Assembly (NCBI GenBank): GCA_004144935.1
Contig: SDZP01000198.1
Location: forward strand, 1 to 6,524
Length of the DNA: 6,524 bases
DNA from: Caulobacteraceae bacterium
Lineage (GTDB): Bacteria; Pseudomonadota; Alphaproteobacteria; Caulobacterales; Caulobacteraceae
Direction: 5' to 3'
The position numbers and the translations under genes are program-made. The notes beneath the pieces were generated by a model. The model did not search any database, had not been told where the DNA came from, and saw nothing but the letters and a program-made list of their open reading frames with translations. Of this stretch, positions 1 through 4,670 are shown piece after piece (the stretch's first letter is position 1; every line of letters begins with the position of its first letter).

Positions 1-39
1 CTCCAGGGGGAAGGGAGTGTTTGGCGCCGGCGCGTTCAT
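1..39 (-). CDS. 5' end of a gene coupled to alaC; probably homoserine dehydrogenase (partial)
   Basis: Only the first 13 codons lie in the window (MNAPAPNTPFPLE), open to the window edge. The ATG at 39-37 shares its A with the TGA stop of alaC (41-39), giving the compact TGATG arrangement typical of translational coupling, so the two genes are almost certainly co-transcribed. The residues seen are a disordered Ala/Pro-rich N-terminus and do not identify the family. The suggestion of homoserine dehydrogenase (hom/thrA; aspartate semialdehyde to homoserine, NAD(P)H-dependent) is inference only: in many alphaproteobacteria an AlaC-like aminotransferase gene is directly followed by hom and then glpX. 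An unrelated gene remains possible. The existence of a coding start here is fairly secure; its product is not. Confidence 0.6.
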   Translation of the reverse strand, partial: MNAPAPNTPFPLE

Positions 40-1259
40 CACTGCGCCGCCAGGGCATTGTGGGCCCGGCCGAGGATTTCGCTGGAGTTGGCCAGGAACT
101 TCTTCACGTTCCGCGCCGCCTGGCGGATGCGCTGTTCGTTCTCGACCAGGCCGATGCGGACGTAGCCTTCGCCGTACTCGCCGAAGCCCGAGCCGGGGGC
201 GACGGCGACGCCCGCGTTTTCGACCAGAAGCTTGGCGAACAGCATTGAGCCGGCCTCCTTGTACTGCTCGGGGATCGGGGCCCAGGCGAACATCGAGGCA
301 GGCGGGCTGGGGATGTCCCAGCCGGCCTGGGCCATCGATTTGACCAGCGTGTCGCGGCGCGACTTGTAGGTGGCGCGGATCTCGTCGACGCAGTCCTGCG
401 GCCCGTTGAGGGCGGCGGCGGCGGCGACCTGGATGGGGGTGAAGGCGCCGTAGTCGAGGTAGGACTTCACCCGGGCCAGGGCGGCGCACATGCGCTCGTT
501 GCCGACCACCATGCCGACCCGCCAGCCGGCCATGGCGTAGGTCTTCGACAGGCTGTTGACCTCGACCGCGCAGTCCTTGGCGCCGTCGATCTGCAGCACG
601 CTGGGAGGCGGGTTGTCGTCGAAGTAGATCTCCGAATAGGCGACGTCGGAGATGACCAGCAGGTCGTGCTTCTTGGCCAGCTTGATGGCCTCGGCGTAGA
701 AGTCGAGGTCGACCCATTGCGCCGTCGGGTTCGACGGGTAGCTGAGGATCAGCACGGAGGGCGGCGGCACCGAGTTCTTCACCGCCCGGCTGACGCCCGA
801 CAGGTATTCCTCGGGGCTGAGGGCCGGCACGTGGCGGATCACCCCGCCGGCCATGATGAAGCCGAAGGCGTGGATCGGATAGGCGGGGTTGGGGCAGATG
901 ATGACGTCGCCGGGGGCGGTCAGGGCGTTGGCCAGGTTGGCGAAACCTTCCTTGGAGCCGAGGGTGGCGATCACCTCGGTGTCGGGGTTCAGCTTCACGC
1001 CGTAGCGGCGGTCATAGTAGCCGGCCATGGCGCGGCGCAGGCCGATGATGCCCTTGGAGGCGCTGTAGCGGCCGGCCTTGGGGTCGCGGGCGGTCTCGAC
1101 CAGCTTGTCGACGATGTGCTTTGGCGTCGGCATGTCGGGATTGCCCATGCCGAAGTCGATGATGTCGACGCCCTGGCCGCGCAGGCGGGCCTTGATGCGG
1201 TTGACCTCTTCGAAGACGTAGGGCGGCAGGCGGCGGATACGGTGGAAATCGGTTGTCAT
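39..1259 (-). CDS. alaC: AlaC-type PLP-dependent aminotransferase (class I/II)
   Basis: This is a complete 406-residue fold-type I aminotransferase of the AlaC / LL-diaminopimelate-aminotransferase-like group, a cytosolic homodimer probably making alanine from pyruvate with glutamate as donor. The N-terminus RRLPPYVFEEVNRIK followed by DIIDFGMGNPD is the family signature. Further motifs are TLGSKEG, NPAYPIH, SYPSNPTAQ (cofactor Asn), SDVAYSEIYF (Asp and Tyr of the PLP site), NSLSKTYAMAGWR with the Schiff-base Lys at residue 239, and the C-terminal YVRIGL Arg that grips the substrate carboxylate. Length and motif order match E. coli AlaC. The frame stays open to a TTG at 1277, but the ATG at 1259 was chosen because family members begin close to it and a modest GAAGAG lies 5 nt upstream. 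It is coupled to the next gene by TGATG, and a 211-bp hairpin-rich leader precedes it. Substrate choice (Ala versus other amino acids) cannot be settled from sequence. Confidence 0.93.
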   Translation of the reverse strand: MTTDFHRIRRLPPYVFEEVNRIKARLRGQGVDIIDFGMGNPDMPTPKHIVDKLVETARDPKAGRYSASKGIIGLRRAMAGYYDRRYGVKLNPDTEVIATLGSKEGFANLANALTAPGDVIICPNPAYPIHAFGFIMAGGVIRHVPALSPEEYLSGVSRAVKNSVPPPSVLILSYPSNPTAQWVDLDFYAEAIKLAKKHDLLVISDVAYSEIYFDDNPPPSVLQIDGAKDCAVEVNSLSKTYAMAGWRVGMVVGNERMCAALARVKSYLDYGAFTPIQVAAAAALNGPQDCVDEIRATYKSRRDTLVKSMAQAGWDIPSPPASMFAWAPIPEQYKEAGSMLFAKLLVENAGVAVAPGSGFGEYGEGYVRIGLVENEQRIRQAARNVKKFLANSSEILGRAHNALAAQ

Positions 1260-1269
1260 CGGGGCTCTT

Positions 1270-1284
1270 CGCCGCAAATCGGCG
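1270..1284 (-). promoter_or_regulatory. Small hairpin abutting the alaC ribosome-binding site
   Basis: A perfect 5-bp stem (CGCCG at 1270-1274, CGGCG at 1280-1284) encloses a 5-nt loop. Read on the minus strand, its 3' arm runs straight into AAGAG, the only Shine-Dalgarno-like sequence of alaC (1270-1265), sharing the first G. It could therefore modulate access to the start site. Short GC stems are common in DNA of this composition, so a role is only suggested by its position. Confidence 0.3.
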
Positions 1285-1296
1285 TGCAGGAGCGGA

Positions 1297-1330
1297 TGAT
1301 TTTGTCAGGCGAAGCCGCCCGACAAAATCA
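1297..1330 (-). promoter_or_regulatory. Hairpin A: 34-nt near-perfect stem-loop in the alaC leader
   Basis: Outer arms TGATTTTGTC (1297-1306) and GACAAAATCA (1321-1330) are perfectly complementary over 10 bp. Inner arms 1308-1311 and 1316-1319 pair over 4 bp around a 4-nt loop. The single interruption (1307/1320) is A opposite C on the plus strand but G-U on the minus strand, so in minus-sense RNA the helix is continuous over 15 bp. It lies 37 nt upstream of the alaC ATG. It lacks a U-run after the 3' arm, so it does not look like a standard intrinsic terminator. It may be an RNA leader element, an mRNA-stabilising structure or, read as DNA, an operator palindrome. Confidence 0.6.
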
Positions 1331-1339
1331 AACTTTAGA

Positions 1340-1393
1340 AACGGACCCCTTTTATCCTCTACGGGTATAGGCCCATAGAGGAAGGGGTCCGCC
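1340..1393 (-). terminator. Hairpin B: long bulged stem-loop, terminator-like or leader element
   Basis: The arms 1342-1350 and 1383-1391 pair perfectly over 9 bp (CGGACCCCT with AGGGGTCCG). After a 4-nt bulge (1351-1354), 1355-1361 pairs with 1376-1382 over 7 bp and 1363-1365 with 1372-1374 over 3 bp, closing a 6-nt loop. The internal mismatch 1362/1375 and two further outer positions (1341/1392, 1340/1393) are G-U pairs only in minus-sense RNA. On that strand the helix is followed by UUUCUAAAGUUU, an imperfect U-tract, so it may terminate the lipoprotein transcript that ends at 1471. Alternatively it is the first domain of a structured alaC leader. The structure is clear; its function is unresolved. 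Confidence 0.5.
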
Positions 1394-1399
1394 GCGCAT

Positions 1400-1427
1400 G
1401 GATAGCCCACGGACAGGGCCCAACCAA
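1400..1427 (-). promoter_or_regulatory. Weak candidate promoter for alaC
   Basis: On the minus strand, TTGGTTG (1427-1421) and GCTATCC (1406-1400) are separated by 14 nt. They partly resemble the Caulobacter housekeeping consensus TTGACGS - 10 to 14 nt - GCTANAWC, matching best in TTG and GCTA. Transcription would start just before hairpin B, placing hairpins B, A and the small one at 1270-1284 in a leader of about 135 nt. The match is partial and could be chance. Confidence 0.2.
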
Positions 1428-1470
1428 GCAGGCTGTTGGAAGATTATGCCCCCGACGCCCGCAGGTTTCC

Positions 1471-1935
1471 CTACTTCGGCTTCGGAGGCGCCTTAGCTCG
1501 CGCCCGGGCGGCGGCGGCGAAGGCCGCCGATTCGGCGATCTCTGCGTCGGTGGGCGGGCGGATGCCGCCGACATTGGCGTCCGACATGGCGCGGGCGGCG
1601 AAGGCGTCGCTGGCGTCGAGGTCCCAGGTTTCCGGGGCCGTGCTGTTGGTGACGTAGAGGCCTTCGGTGGTCTGGTCCTCGACCTCGGCCTTCATGGCCT
1701 CGGGGCTGGGCAGGTCGGTGGGAGCGACCGGAATGCTGGCGAAGGTCGGGAAATCGCCCGGGCTGGCCAATACCGCCTCGATGTCGGCCTTGGCCGGCGA
1801 GGTGGGGTTGACGGCGACCGCGTCGAACGGCCGGCGGCCCGTGGGCGAGGCGCAGGCGGCGAGCGACAGCAGGCCCAGGACCAGGACGGAAGCGCTCATC
1901 TTGCGCGACAACGGAATGCGAGCTTGGCCGTTCAT
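1471..1935 (-). CDS. Small Ala/Pro-rich outer-membrane-type lipoprotein, function unknown
   Basis: This encodes 154 residues. The N-terminus has a charged n-region (Arg6, Arg11, Lys12), a hydrophobic core (SVLVLGLLSLA) and a lipobox L-A-A-C with Cys28, a convincing signal peptidase II site. The residue after Cys is Ala, not Asp, which by the usual sorting rule predicts outer-membrane placement through the Lol pathway. The mature part is acidic, Ala/Pro-rich and low in complexity, with no recognised domain. It ends in an Ala-rich stretch and a basic tail (AKAPPKPK). The ATG at 1935 was chosen because it gives a proper basic n-region; ATGs at 1950 and 1899 are in frame, and none has a strong Shine-Dalgarno. 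It is divergent from phaC with a 76-bp gap, so shared regulation is possible. I do not recognise the family and assign no role. Confidence 0.75.
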   Translation of the reverse strand: MNGQARIPLSRKMSASVLVLGLLSLAACASPTGRRPFDAVAVNPTSPAKADIEAVLASPGDFPTFASIPVAPTDLPSPEAMKAEVEDQTTEGLYVTNSTAPETWDLDASDAFAARAMSDANVGGIRPPTDAEIAESAAFAAAARARAKAPPKPK

Positions 1936-1972
1936 CTCAAGTCCGGTCATATGCGATGATTGCGGCAAGCGA

Positions 1973-1992
1973 AAGGGCGAGCCCACGCCCTT
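1973..1992 (+). promoter_or_regulatory. Hairpin just upstream of the phaC ribosome-binding site
   Basis: AAGGGCG (1973-1979) and CGCCCTT (1986-1992) are perfectly complementary over 7 bp around a 6-nt loop. They sit inside the 76-bp spacer between the divergent lipoprotein gene and phaC, ending 2 nt before AGGTGAGGAA. The element could be a 5'-UTR hairpin for phaC or a short operator in a bidirectional promoter region. No convincing -35/-10 pair was identified in this spacer. Confidence 0.35.
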
Positions 1993-1994
1993 CC

Positions 1995-2004
1995 AGGTGA
2001 GGAA
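1995..2004 (+). promoter_or_regulatory. Ribosome-binding site deciding the phaC start
   Basis: AGGTGAGGAA lies 7 nt upstream of the ATG at 2012 and is the only good Shine-Dalgarno in the region. It fixes the start against the much longer open frame that runs back to 1667 through the divergent lipoprotein gene. The ATG at 2008 is out of frame and stops after four codons. Confidence 0.7.
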
Positions 2005-2011
2005 ACGATGC

Positions 2012-4030
2012 ATGGCCGGTGAAGCCAAGGCGAAGCCCCGCAAGACAGCCAAGCCCAAGGGCGCCGACGCGCCCAAACCGGCGAAGGCGAAGGGGGCTGC
2101 AAAGGCCGCCCCGAAGGCCGCGAAAGCCCCCAGGGCCCAGCCCGACGACCGCGTCCAGGCCGCCCGCCAGGCGACGGCCGAGGCGACCGCGCCGCCGCCG
2201 AAAGCCGGGCCGCCCCCCTTCCCGCCTATCGCCGATCCGGCCGGCTTCATCCCCAAGGAGCAGCGCGAGCAGTTCGAGCGGCTGTCGGCGAATCTGGCCC
2301 GCGCCGCCATCACCGCCCAGGGCGCCATCGCCGAGGCGGCCCTGCGCCAGGCCGACGCCCCGGCGGCGCTGAACACCGACCCCTTCCACGTCGGCCCGGC
2401 CCTGACCCAGGTGATGGGCAAGCTGGCCTCCGAGCCCGACCGCATGCTGCGGGCCCAGGCCGACCTGTTCTCGCGCTATCTCGACCTCTGGCAGAACACC
2501 GCCAAGCGGATGGGCGGCGAGACGGTGGAGCCGACGGTGGTTCCGGCCAAGGGCGACAAGCGGTTCAACGATCCCGACTGGGGCGCTCATCCGCTGTTCG
2601 ACGTGATGAAGCAGTCCTACCTCTTGACCTCCAACTGGCTGAACGCCCTGGTGGCCGACGTCGAGGGGGTCGATCCGCTGGAGAAGCGGCGGGTGGAGTT
2701 CTTCATGAAGATGCTGACCGACGCGGTCAGCCCGTCCAACTTCCTGATGAGCAACCCGGCCGCCTTGCGAGAAGTGGTGGCGACCGGCGGCGAGAGCCTG
2801 GTGCGGGGCATGGACCAGTTCGCCGGCGACCTGGCGCGCGGCGGCGGCCAGCTGTCGATCAGCCAGACCGACATGGACGAGTTCGTGGTCGGCCAGAACG
2901 TCGCCACCGCGCCGGGCAAGGTGGTTTACCAGAACGACATCCTGCAGCTGCTGCAGTTCAGCCCGACGACGGACGAGGTGCGGGAGATCCCGCTGCTGCT
3001 GTTCACGCCGTGGATCAACAAATACTACATCACCGACCTGCGCCCCGATAACAGCCTGATCCGCTGGCTGACGGCCCAGGGGTTCAGCGTCTTCGTGACC
3101 AGCTGGGTGAACCCCGACGAGACCCTCGCCGCCAAGACCTTCGAGGACTACCTGATCGAGGGCATCTATGACGCCACCGCCCAGGTGATGAAGCAGTGCG
3201 GGACCGACCGGGTGAACACGGTGGGCTACTGCATCGGCGGCACGCTGCTGTCCTGCGCCCTCGCCCACATGGCCGCCAAGGGCGACAAGCGGATCAGTTC
3301 CGCGACCTTCTTCGCCGCCCAGCAGGACTTCGCCGAGGCCGGCGACCTGCGGCTTTTCGTCGACGAGGGCTGGCTGAAGGACATCGAGGGCCAGATGGAC
3401 AAGGCCGGCGGCTTCCTCCCCGGCAAGTCGATGGCCGATACGTTCAATGCGCTGCGCGGCAACGACCTGATCTGGTCGTTCTTCGTCAACAACTACCTGA
3501 TGGGCAAGGAGCCCAAGCCCTTCGACCTGCTGTTCTGGAACAGCGACCAGACGCGCATGCCCAAGGCGCTGCACCTGTTCTACCTGCGCAATTTCTACAA
3601 GGACAACGCCCTGGCGGAGGGCAAGCTGACCCTGGCGGGGGTGAAACTGGACCTGTCGACGGTGAAGACGCCGATCTATGTGCAGTCCTCGCGCGAGGAC
3701 CATATCGCGCCGTTCCGCAGCATCTATCGCGGGGCCAGGCTGTTCGGCGGGCCGGTGACCTTCACCATGGCGGGGTCGGGGCATATCGCCGGGGTGATCA
3801 ACCATCCGGACGCGAAGAAGTACCAGCACTGGACGAACGCCGCCCTGCCCGCCTCGGTGGAGGACTGGGTGGCGGGCGCGGAGGAGCATCCGGGCAGCTG
3901 GTGGCCGCACTGGGCCGCGTGGCTGAACGAGCGGTCCGGCGGGATGGTGGCGGCGCGGGATCCGACGAAGGGGCCGCTGGGGGCGCCGCTGGAGGATGCG
4001 CCGGGGAGTTTCGTGAAGGTGCGCAGCTAG
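2012..4030 (+). CDS. phaC: Class I poly(3-hydroxyalkanoate) synthase with H1-like basic N-terminal tail
   Basis: This 672-residue enzyme polymerises (R)-3-hydroxyacyl-CoA (typically 3-hydroxybutyryl-CoA) into PHA on the granule surface, releasing CoA. The lipase-like box GYCIGG carries the nucleophile Cys407. Asp563 (SREDHIAPF) and His591 (GSGHIAGVINHP) complete the triad, and the 28-residue Asp-His spacing equals that of the Ralstonia eutropha enzyme (480/508). Conserved blocks such as TPWINKYYITDLRP, FVTSWVNPD and LLFWNSD, and the C-terminal PGSFVKVR, fit class I, which needs no PhaE or PhaR partner. Residues 1-41 are a Lys/Ala/Pro tail (11 Lys, 2 Arg, only 2 acidic) followed by a Pro-rich linker to about residue 80, making the protein longer than the usual 560-620 residues. 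Its TAG stop overlaps the stop of the convergent acetyltransferase gene. The enzyme assignment is near certain; the role of the tail is unknown. Confidence 0.97.
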   Translation: MAGEAKAKPRKTAKPKGADAPKPAKAKGAAKAAPKAAKAPRAQPDDRVQAARQATAEATAPPPKAGPPPFPPIADPAGFIPKEQREQFERLSANLARAAITAQGAIAEAALRQADAPAALNTDPFHVGPALTQVMGKLASEPDRMLRAQADLFSRYLDLWQNTAKRMGGETVEPTVVPAKGDKRFNDPDWGAHPLFDVMKQSYLLTSNWLNALVADVEGVDPLEKRRVEFFMKMLTDAVSPSNFLMSNPAALREVVATGGESLVRGMDQFAGDLARGGGQLSISQTDMDEFVVGQNVATAPGKVVYQNDILQLLQFSPTTDEVREIPLLLFTPWINKYYITDLRPDNSLIRWLTAQGFSVFVTSWVNPDETLAAKTFEDYLIEGIYDATAQVMKQCGTDRVNTVGYCIGGTLLSCALAHMAAKGDKRISSATFFAAQQDFAEAGDLRLFVDEGWLKDIEGQMDKAGGFLPGKSMADTFNALRGNDLIWSFFVNNYLMGKEPKPFDLLFWNSDQTRMPKALHLFYLRNFYKDNALAEGKLTLAGVKLDLSTVKTPIYVQSSREDHIAPFRSIYRGARLFGGPVTFTMAGSGHIAGVINHPDAKKYQHWTNAALPASVEDWVAGAEEHPGSWWPHWAAWLNERSGGMVAARDPTKGPLGAPLEDAPGSFVKVRS

Positions 4031-4470
4031 GCAAGCTCGAGCCGCAGCTTCGGCCTTTCCCAGGTGATCTCATCGACCGGCGGCGAGACCCCGACGTCGA
4101 CCGCGCCCATCCGCCGATAGAAGTTTGCCGCCTCGGGGTTGGACGAAATGATTACGGCGGTGGCCCCCAGCGCCCTCGCCCGCTGCGCCATATGCCCGAA
4201 CAATCGCCGGCCGACGCCCCTGCCCTGCGCGGCGTTGGCGGTGAAGAAGAGGTCCAGCTCCCGGACCGCGCCGCCGTGCGGGATCAGCTGGTGGAAGCCC
4301 ATCACCGCGCCGTCCGCCTCGTCCAGCCAGACCTCGTCCGACTCACCAAACGTCCAGCGGGCGACGAAGGCCGCGATCATGGCCCGGGCGGCCGGGGCCT
4401 CGTAGCCGTTGCTCTCCGTCATCAGCGCTACCAGCGCCGCGCGATCCGCAGGTCTGGCACGCCGGATCAT
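4027..4470 (-). CDS. GNAT-family N-acetyltransferase
   Basis: This 147-residue single-domain GCN5-related acetyltransferase transfers acetyl from acetyl-CoA to an unknown amine. The start IRRARPADRAALVALM is the usual first strand and helix. ELDLFFTANAAQGRGVGRRLF (residues 71-91) is motif A with the CoA-pyrophosphate loop Q82-x-x-G-x-G87, and NPEAANFYRRMGA (111-123) is motif B with the Tyr often acting as general acid. Substrate cannot be told. The ATG at 4470 has GAGGGG 6 nt upstream and matches the family start; the frame upstream runs through repeat DNA and is non-coding. A 5-codon frame (4484-4467) beginning at the repeat edge ends in an ATGA overlap with this start. The gene is convergent with phaC, sharing CTAG at the stops, and divergent from korA. 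Confidence 0.9.
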   Translation of the reverse strand: MIRRARPADRAALVALMTESNGYEAPAARAMIAAFVARWTFGESDEVWLDEADGAVMGFHQLIPHGGAVRELDLFFTANAAQGRGVGRRLFGHMAQRARALGATAVIISSNPEAANFYRRMGAVDVGVSPPVDEITWERPKLRLELA

Positions 4471-4483
4471 CGGTTGCCCCTCA

Positions 4484-4537
4484 TCCTCCCCCATATTTGG
4501 GGGAGGGGGACCGCGCGCAGCGTGGTGGAGGGGGCGA
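4484..4537 (+). repeat. Palindromic intergenic repeat module, left copy
   Basis: A module of about 54 nt with two consecutive hairpins. Stem 1 is CCTCCCCCA (4485-4493) with TGGGGGAGG (4498-4506), 9 bp and a 4-nt loop. Stem 2 is 4510-4516 with 4520-4526, 7 bp including one G-T pair, with a 3-nt loop, followed by GGAGGGGG. The right module (4599-4650) is the same sequence in inverted orientation with paired changes in both stems. The outer edge, read on the minus strand, is GGGGGAGGATG and leads into the acetyltransferase gene. It resembles the REP/BIME-like palindromic elements abundant in Caulobacterales and related genomes; copy number elsewhere cannot be seen here. Confidence 0.85.
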
Positions 4538-4598
4538 ATGCCGCGCGGCGACCGTGGAAATTGAGCACTGAGATCTTCCTGATAAAGCGGCGCACGGC
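4538..4598. other. Unique spacer between the inverted repeat modules
   Basis: These 61 bp are less GC-rich than the flanks and are the only non-repeat DNA between the divergent acetyltransferase and korA genes, so promoters for both may lie here. On the plus strand TTGAGC (4561-4566) and GATAAA (4581-4586), 14 nt apart, form a weak candidate for korA. Nothing convincing was seen on the minus strand. No reading frame of note. Confidence 0.35.
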
Positions 4599-4650
4599 CC
4601 TCGCCCCCTCCACCGCTTCGCGGTCCCCCTCCCCCGTAAACGGGGGAGGA
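4599..4650 (-). repeat. Palindromic intergenic repeat module, right (inverted) copy
   Basis: This is the inverted partner of 4484-4537. In plus-strand coordinates, stem 2 is ACCGC (4612-4616) with GCGGT (4620-4624), loop TTC. Stem 1 is 4628-4636 with 4641-4649 (CCTCCCCCG with CGGGGGAGG), 9 bp, loop TAAA. Relative to the left copy, the innermost pair of stem 1 is G-C instead of A-T, and stem 2 is two pairs shorter on both arms, so changes preserve pairing. The outer edge GGGGGAGGATG points at korA and includes its only strong Shine-Dalgarno-like sequence. Confidence 0.85.
4642..4649 (+). promoter_or_regulatory. Shine-Dalgarno-like sequence for korA supplied by the repeat
   Basis: GGGGGAGG lies on the 3' arm of the repeat hairpin. 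It directly abuts an in-frame ATG (4650), is 6 nt from an in-frame GTG (4656) and 21 nt from the family-consistent ATG (4671). Spacing best suits the GTG, while sequence conservation best suits 4671. When stem 1 is folded this sequence would be paired. Confidence 0.4.
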
Positions 4651-4670
4651 TGTGTGTGCACGAGCCAGCA

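Noticed and set aside
666..1370. A 234-codon plus-strand frame opposite alaC.
   Set aside because: It is antisense to a well-conserved aminotransferase, with low-complexity Gly/Val/Asp/His-rich content and no ribosome-binding site; a composition artefact.
1352..1399. A 15-codon minus-strand frame (MRGGPLPLWAYTRRG) through hairpin B, as a possible attenuator leader peptide.
   Set aside because: It has no good Shine-Dalgarno, no run of any one regulatory amino acid, and would lie partly upstream of the candidate transcription start. Kept only as a possibility to test by ribosome profiling.
1340..1470. A possible 6S RNA, SRP RNA or tRNA in the alaC leader.
   Set aside because: The SRP tetraloop/Alu motifs, tRNA T-loop and clover-leaf spacing, and 6S closing-stem features I know were not found on either strand.
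1667..2011. An upstream extension of phaC.
   Set aside because: It runs antisense through the lipoprotein gene and has no family similarity, while the ATG at 2012 has a good ribosome-binding site and fits the expected basic N-terminus.
1937..3910. A 657-codon open frame on the minus strand opposite phaC.
   Set aside because: The plus-strand frame is a clear PHA synthase with a full catalytic triad. The antisense product is His/Arg/Gln/Gly/Val-rich without domain motifs, the expected mirror of GC-rich codon usage.
4467..4484. A 5-codon frame (MRGNR) ahead of the acetyltransferase gene as a gene.
   Set aside because: Too short to support as a gene; mentioned only as a possible translational-coupling feature made by the repeat edge.
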